A stretch of DNA of 64,000 nucleotides, taken from positions 62,001-126,000 of the forward strand of contig JALNQF010000101.1 of assembly GCA_028456385.1 (NCBI GenBank), written 5' to 3'. The stretch is from Ophiosphaerella korrae. Taxonomy: Eukaryota > Ascomycota > Dothideomycetes > Pleosporales > Phaeosphaeriaceae. The notes beneath the pieces were generated by a model. It saw nothing but the letters and a program-made list of their open reading frames with translations. It did no database searches and was not told the DNA's origin. The position numbers were made by a program, and so were the translations under genes. Below, piece after piece: positions 57,297 through 64,000 of the stretch (the stretch's first letter is position 1; each line of letters opens with the position of its first letter).

Positions 57297-59750
57297 TATT
57301 ATAATAGTAATAAGAAAACTATAGATAGAACTAATTAGCCTTATAATAACTAAACTAGATTTATATAACTTTAAAGAGTACAAACTTAATTAGGAGGCTA
57401 TATATAATTAAGATACCTAAAGTAATCTATATTCTATAGACTCTTAGTATTAATAGATTATAGATTAAAGTAATCTATAATCTATTAGTCTTAGTAACTA
57501 TAGATTAATAGATTATAATAAGTATATAGTTAGTAGTAAAATATATTATTAGGATAGTATTAGTAATTTAATCTTTTAACTATAAAATACTAATACAAGA
57601 TAGTTATAAAATATCTTCTATTATTTATAGTTATTATAGATCTCTATATAAACTTCTATTATTACTTTATAATCTACTAACCTTTTAAGATAAGTGCCTA
57701 TAGTTAATAATAAGTAGCCTATTATACTTTACTAATTTAGTTATTATAAGAAGTAAAGTATAAGTAATATATAGTCTAGCTAATATAATAGAAAGAAGTT
57801 TAATAAGTAAAGTACTTAAAAGTAGTTATAAGTCTAATAGTACTATATAAGAAATAATTAAAGACTAAATTAATAACCTAATTTTAGAAAAAAAAGATAT
57901 AAAGATAGTAATTAATACTTTAGAAACGTAAAATAAAAAACTATAAGACTATATTAAATAAAATAAAGTATAAATTAAAGCTATTATTATAGGCTAGAAC
58001 TAAATAGAATTAATTACTTAAAGACTAGAGATAAGTATAATAAAGAAGCTACTAAAGATACTTATTCTTAAGAAGTTTAATAAAATAAGAGAGAAACTAA
58101 GACCTTTTATTATATTAGTATAGCTCTAAATAGATATATAAGTACTATACTTTAATATAAAAGAAAAGAAAGTAATATATATTAGATTATACTTTAAAGA
58201 AAATATAATAAAATAGTATAAACTTTACTAGACTAATTATATAATATATTCTCTAATAACCTAAAAAGATAAAACTAAAGCTATTTTTAGAAGTTATAAA
58301 TACTTTACTAAATAAATAAGAGTAGTATTTAGAGATATAGATATTACTTAATAAGCTAAAGAATAGCTAGAAAAGCTTATATAAAGTTAGAATATTCCTA
58401 AATATATATTATAATTTAAATAACTATCTTAGAATATAGAATAAAATAAGTTAGCTTTAATATTATAATTTAAGTAGAGACTAAACTCTAAAATATAATA
58501 TAAAATAATCTATATAGAAAAACTAAAGATACTAGAAGCTCTAAAGTAATAGGTAATCTAAATTAATAATAATCTTTAAGAATAGAAGAAAAATAAATAT
58601 AAAGGTTATACTTAGAACTATAATAAAAGAGACTCTATAGTCTTTAATATAAATAAAGATAAGAAAAAGAAAAAAAATAAAGACTTTATATACTTTAACT
58701 ATAGTAAGAAAGGCTACTATATAAAAGACTACTAATTATAAAAAAAAAAAAGATATAGTATACTATAAATATAGAAAACTAAGATACTTTATAAAGGACT
58801 ATAGAAGTAAAGACTTAAAAAAAGAAACTTAGTTAAAAATAATAGAGAAAAAGAAGGAAGTACTATAAGTATAAGCTAAACTTTAAGAAAAGGTAGCTAG
58901 AAGTAAAGAAGTATAATATATAATACTCTATTAAACCTTTTATTATAATAATAACTACTATATATATCTTTTTAGTAAATAAAAAGTAGTATAGTTTTTA
59001 TAAAAATAGAGATATAAAGTAGCTATAATAAAAGAAAGTAGAATAAAAGCTTAGCTAGAAGATATAGCTTAAGTAATAGACTTACTAATAGAAGATTTAA
59101 AAGAAGAAGAGCCCCTAGTACTATTAATCTAGGCTAAAAGACTAATACTAGATAAAGAGACTACTATAACTACCTCTAAAAAAATAAAAAGAAGTAAAGA
59201 ATAAGTTAGTATAAGATATATAAAATACGCTTAGCTAATAATATATAGCTATAATAGCTAAATAATAATAAATATAGAAGAATAAAATAAAGAATAAAGA
59301 TTTATTTAGATATACTTAATAGTTATAAGTATAGAAGAGGCGTATAAAGACTAAAAAGAACGTAATTTTAAAGAAATAAAGTTTATACTATTTTAAGAAT
59401 AGATAAAGTAATATATAGTTATAGTAAGAAGAATACCTATATAAAAAGAATAGTAATACTTTATAAAGAAGATATAATAGATTAATAAAGCCTATATACT
59501 ATAAGTACTAGTAGTATACTATATCTTAATAAAAAATACGCCTAGTAAAGATAAATACTAAGAAGGAGATAATAAAATAATAAACCTAAAATACCTAGTA
59601 TATTTTAAAGTATTATAGATATTATACTTAGATAAGAATTATATTATATATAGAAACCCTAAAGTAAATAACTATATATAGCTTATAAGAAGAAAAGGCT
59701 ATAATTATATAAGAGTAATTATAGTAAAAGATATCTAAAGTATTAAAACC
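57297..59750 (+). mobile_element. 5' part of a family A element (copy E5: LTR, gag, start of pol)
   Basis: A variant LTR (57297-57730, 434 bp) ends TATTATACTTT and is followed by gag and pre-protease sequence co-linear with 39.19-41.21 kb of E1. The LTR has an internal segment different from the other copies (around 57.4-57.5 kb, rich in TCTATAATCTATTAGTC-type repeats). It is truncated near 59750 by the family B LTR. Confidence 0.75.
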
Positions 59751-60475
59751 TTAGAACTAGTAAAAGTAATAAGAGTAAGTAGGCTTTTATAAGATAAGCG
59801 AGGTTAATAAATAAGTTAGTTACTTAGCTTAATTAATAGTTAGCTCTTATTAGAGTATTATAAAGTATATAAGTATTAATAAGTAGATAAAAATCTAATT
59901 AAAGTATTAGTTATAATACTTTATTAAGATAAGAAGTAAAGAAGAGATTAAATATAATAGTCTATAAAGGTCTATTAATATTCTTATATACTTACTATCT
60001 AGTATTTATTCCTAAGTACTTACTCTAGAGTATTTACTCTAGAGCGCTTATTCTAAAGTATTTACTTTAGAGTATTTACTCTAGAGCGTTTACTACTAAA
60101 TAGTTACGTATTCTACTATACTATATTACTTAGCCTAATTACGTATAATATAATAGCTTACTTACTACTTAGTATTATAATACTATCTCCTTTTCTTATA
60201 CTAAGTTTATCTTTAGGCCTAGGCCTTTATTAGCTAAGTCTAGCTTATAAGTAGTTTACTCTACTTTCTAGTTAAAAACTATTTTACTATAATATTACTT
60301 CTTTTATAGTTTTATAAACTTTATTTCTTATTAGAAATCTTTACTATAAACTATATTTCTAAAATACCTTATCTATATTATTTTCTTTTAGGTATTCTTT
60401 ATTTTATTATACTAGATTCTACTCTAAAGTATACTAAGTATACTTATATAAGGCGTCTCTATATTAGTATAACTT
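59750..60475 (-). repeat. Family B LTR, copy 2 (3' LTR of copy E6)
   Basis: About 725 bp, co-linear with 37.65-38.32 kb. It sits between the E5 break and the 3' end of copy E6, so it is the 3' LTR of the minus-oriented E6. It differs from copy 1 by an expanded 14 bp minisatellite. Confidence 0.7.
60017..60086. repeat. 14-bp minisatellite inside the family B LTR
   Basis: Five tandem 14 bp units of the type TATTTACTCTAGAG (60017, 60031, 60045, 60059, 60073), including one CGCTTATTCTAAAG variant. The other LTR copy has one unit. Confidence 0.85.
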
Positions 60476-63400
60476 ATAAGTCTTTTAATTAAACTTATAA
60501 AAAGTTTTATAAAAAAGTTAATAATAATAAAAAACTTCTTACTATTATTATTACTTATTTACTATATAATAAAAAAATATTAAAATTTACTAAAGAGCGT
60601 ACTTACTATAAAGCCTTATACTTAGCGTTAGAGTTAGAGTAAGAAGGTAATAAGGTCTTAGTATAAGTTTTTAACTATTCTACTACTACTATTAATATTA
60701 CTTCTTCTTCTACTATCTAGTCTACTATTAGCTTATTAGATAAATTTATTATAACTAAGAGCGCTTTATAGGCTCTATATAGTTAGGTTTATTATAAAAC
60801 TTTTTTCTACTAATATATTTATTATATCCTAGCTATAGCTTTATATATCCTATATATCTTAGTATATTATACTTACTTTTTACTTTCTTAAGTATCTACT
60901 AATAATTTTATAGATTAGCTTTAGGTTTCTATATATTTTTACTTACTAAGTAGCTTTTTTATTTTACTAGCTACTTTTAGAGAAACTATATACTTTAGAA
61001 GGCGTTACGTCCTATTTTTTAATATCTTTATCGGTCTTTAACTTTAAACTTATTATCTTCTTCTTTCTAATATTAGAAATATTACTATACTAGTATTTTT
61101 AGCTTTACTAGTTCTAGTAAGCTTATATAGAACTTAGAGTATACTTTAGTATCTTTAAGTAGTTCTAGTATTTTTATTACTAGCCTATTATCTTCTTTAA
61201 CTAAAAATAGTCTAACCTTAATATAATCTAGTCCTTTACTAGGTTACTTTATTTATAGATTCTTTATATAAAGATACGCTTTATCTCTTTCTTTTAGCTA
61301 AGGTACTATTTTTTATTTTTAATTAATATATAAAATACTTTATTTCTAAGCTTTTTCTAGTTTTTATCTTATCTTATTATAGAGTTCTTATATATCTTTA
61401 ACTCTAACTAATACTACTTCTATCTTAAGTTCTAGTAGTATTCTCTTAAATAAATTAGAGTATATCCTATAGTTTATAAAATATAGTATTTTACTTATTA
61501 CTTCTAAGTACTTATTATTATATACTAATTATACTATAAGTAATAGTAATACCTAATTATTTTACTTCTAATTACTATAAATCCTTAGGTATATCTTTAG
61601 TATCTTATTAGTTTATTCTATCTATCTATCTATCTATAGATAATAGGCTATTAATAGCTTTTTTTTTATCTCTATTACTATAAGTAGCGTTATCTAGTAA
61701 TTAGATATAAAAAGCTTATCTCTATTACTAATAATACTCTTTAGTATTTTATATCTTTATATTAGTACTTTTAATAGTACGTATCCTAGCTAATTTACTA
61801 TATAGTTACTTTAGAATTTCTCTATCTTACTATATTTCGTAAATTAGTCTATAATTACTATTATTATATTATATCCTATTCTTATTACTAAGTCTTTTAA
61901 TATTAGTAGTCTTATAATAAAGTCTATTATAATATCTATTTATAGTTTTTCTAGTATTTTAATTACTTATATTTCTCTATAAAGTATATATATCTTATAC
62001 TTATTTTTCTAGTAATTTATATATTCTTTAATAAACTACGTTACTTTCTCTTTTATTTTACTAAATTTATAGTTCTTTTAGATTAGTTCTATAGTTAATA
62101 TAATTTCTAAGTACTTATATACTAAGTTATTATTGTATTATTATATAATTACTTTCTATAATTTTTCTAGAACTTTATTTATAATCTTAACTAAGTTATT
62201 AGTTTCTTACTCTTTTACTAGTTATATATTTAGTACTAAGTATCTTTATTTATTATCTTAGAGTATAGCTTCTTTTACTACTTATCTCTTTTCTATAATA
62301 TTATATCTTTAGCTAAGTATTTCTACTTAGCTATTTTCTTTACTTAGTATATACTAAATCTTAAATTTATACTATCCTAGTAGTTCTAACTATTATATCT
62401 ACTTATCTTTTAACTTCTTACTTATTATAAAGTATATTAAGTTCTTATAATCTATCTTAATAATTACTTTTATTATACTTTTAGTATATACTCTCTAATA
62501 TTTAAGCGTATTAACTATTATAAGTAGCTCCTTATTATATATATTATATCTTTCCTCTTACTTTATAAACTTCTTTAAATAGTATATAATTAGATACTAT
62601 TTCTCTTTATACTCTTATAGCGCTATTACTCTATAAGCTAGATTAGATATATCTATTTTAATAACTAAAGTCTTATTACTATAAAATTACTTTAAAACTA
62701 GTAGTATAATATAAGCTTACTTAAGTTTCTTATAAGCTTATTTTTACTCTACTTTTTATTTCTATATTATATCTTTTCTTATAAGCTTTATAAGTAGTAG
62801 TACTTTTTTTAAAAAAAATTCTATAAAGTATTAGTTAAAGTTAATAAATCTTAGGAATAATTATACGTCTTTAACTATCTTAAGTTCTTTCTATTCTTTT
62901 ACTACTTTAATCTTTTCTTAGCTTATTTTAACTTTATTAATACCTATTATATATTTTAAAAACTTTACTTCTATTTTATACTATTTATACTTTTCTAGCT
63001 TTAGTTATAGGTTATATTAGTCTAAGTACTATAGTACTATTATTACTTACTTTATATACTTACTTTCTTTTTTAGAATATATTAGTATATTATCTAAGTA
63101 AGCTATAATAAACTTATTTAAGTATTTTTATAATATATTATTAATTAGTCTTTAGAATATTACTAGTATATTTATTAGTCTAAAGAGTATTACTATATAC
63201 TTATAATATCTATAGCGTATTTAGAATACTATCTTCTACTCTTTACTTACTTTAATTCTTATTAAGTAGTATCTATCTTTTAAGTCTAGCTTTATAAAAA
63301 TCTTAGCTTAGCTTAGCTTATCTTAGAGTTTATCTATATTTAGTAGTAAGTAGTAGTCTTTTACTATAATATTATTTAGTTTTTAGTAGTCTACGTATAT

Positions 63401-64000
63401 CTTTAGTAGTTCTTTCTTCTTTAGTATAAAGAAAATTAAGAATCTTACTAATAATAAGGATTCTTGTATATATCTTTTCTTTAGGTCTCTATTTAGTCTT
63501 TCTTAGAGTATTACTAATTTACTCTCTATTAATTAGTAAATAAGCCTAAAAAGTAACTCTTTTTTTTCTTATAACTTAATTATATAGTCCTAAAGTTAGT
63601 ACTTAAGTAATACTAGTATATCTATCTCTTCTATAAATAAGTAGCTAAACTTCTTATATTATTCTAAGATTTTAAGAGTTATATATTACTCTTCTACTTT
63701 TACTTCTTAGCTTAGCGCTCTACTAGTACTTATAGAGTTACTTATTTTCTCTTAATAAGTTACTATTAAAGCTACTATCTTATATAGTACCTTTTTATTT
63801 ACTATTAAACACTACTAATATATAAGCTTAGATCTACGTATATCTTTATAGTTATTAAATAAGAAGTTCTAGTTTTTTTAATTAACTCTAAGATTAAACT
63901 CTTATAGCTATAAGAGTCCTAGTATAATATCTTTATTAGCTAAAACTAATACGTCTAAAGTAATCCTTATACTATATCTTTAAATAATAATCTCTATAGT
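60476..64000 (-). mobile_element. Family B Ty3/Gypsy relic, truncated by the window edge (copy E6)
   Basis: On the minus strand, reading from the right, there are RT-like segments (about 63.0-63.5 kb), with a remnant of the VDYRxLN box near 63.4 kb and of the KLDL block near 63.28 kb, then RNase H and integrase relics and the 3' end at 60.48 kb. It differs in sequence from family A over its whole length, so it is a distinct family. The 5' LTR, if present, lies beyond 64000. It is RIP-saturated. Confidence 0.7.

Larger units (their letters stand above)
36300..64000. other. RIP-saturated AT-rich block (retroelement graveyard)
   Basis: Over 27 kb the sequence is nearly all A and T, with CA and TG nearly absent, TA extremely common and isolated CG still present. 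This is the signature of repeat-induced point mutation acting on CpA (TpG on the other strand). No intact frame of useful length exists. Retroelement relics listed separately fill most of it. By eye the left edge is within about 100 bp of 36300. Confidence 0.93.

Noticed and set aside
36300..64000. A centromere or an intact gene cluster in the AT-rich block
   Set aside because: Most of the block is explained by retroelement relics, and no open frame of useful length survives. Centromere function cannot be judged from the sequence.
37000..64000. CRISPR arrays or bacterial-type mobile systems
   Set aside because: Repeats seen are LTRs, minisatellites and RIP products. There is no regularly spaced repeat array, and the window is eukaryotic.

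Overview
This is a filamentous ascomycete (fungal) genome window. The evidence is genes with many 43-82 bp introns carrying GT donors and CTRAY-type branch sites, fungal-type protein families, and a long AT-rich tract showing saturated repeat-induced point mutation (RIP). A Dothideomycete such as a Pleosporales species is a reasonable guess, but the sequence alone does not prove it.

The first 36.2 kb is gene-rich and of ordinary composition. From left to right it holds: a SUMO-interaction-motif-like nuclear protein (minus, 2.1-4.0 kb); a conserved-looking acidic hypothetical protein (minus, 4.6-5.7 kb); an Alr4036-type flavin-binding oxidase (minus, 7.9-8.8 kb); DNA polymerase delta subunit POL32/Cdc27 with nine exons and a C-terminal PCNA box (minus, 9.8-11.5 kb); tubulin cofactor D (plus, 11.7-15.4 kb); a 438 bp TA-flanked inverted-repeat element (15.7-16.1 kb); a possible orphan ORF (minus, 16.7-17.6 kb); gamma-tubulin complex component GCP4 (plus, 18.9-21.2 kb); a secreted GH43-CBM6 glycosidase (minus, 21.5-22.9 kb); a Xi/omega-type glutathione transferase (plus, 24.0-25.2 kb); the FG nucleoporin NUP49 (minus) divergent from the polyadenylation factor FIP1 (plus); U2 snRNP A' (minus, 28.3-29.2 kb); the Vps34 partner kinase VPS15 (minus, 29.4-34.2 kb); and the mannosyltransferase ALG2 (plus, 34.5-36.0 kb). 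Most are single-copy housekeeping genes for replication, microtubules, nuclear transport, mRNA processing, vesicle traffic and glycosylation. There is no operon logic, but several divergent pairs share short promoters (POL32/TBCD, NUP49/FIP1, VPS15/ALG2).

From about 36.3 kb to the window end (27.7 kb) the composition changes abruptly. The sequence becomes almost all A/T, CA and TG dinucleotides nearly vanish, and no host gene can be read. Relics of at least two Ty3/Gypsy LTR retrotransposon families can still be recognised. Family A is a chromovirus (gag zinc knuckle, protease, RT, RNase H, integrase, chromodomain) with about 448 bp LTRs. One full-length copy (38.74-45.78 kb, plus) lies tail-to-tail with a second copy in reverse orientation (45.79-52.39 kb, minus), giving a mirror-image array of about 13.6 kb. 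Truncated family A and family B pieces interrupt one another on both sides. All copies are dead: catalytic codons are altered by G-to-A and C-to-T changes and there are many stops.

I did not find a convincing new defence or metabolic system. The items most worth a second look are the mirror-image retroelement array and its palindromic LTR ends, the inverted-repeat element with a duplicated subterminal motif, paired ACGCGT (MCB-type) sites upstream of POL32 and of the unknown SIM-like protein, and an in-frame 63 bp intron in the tubulin cofactor D gene.
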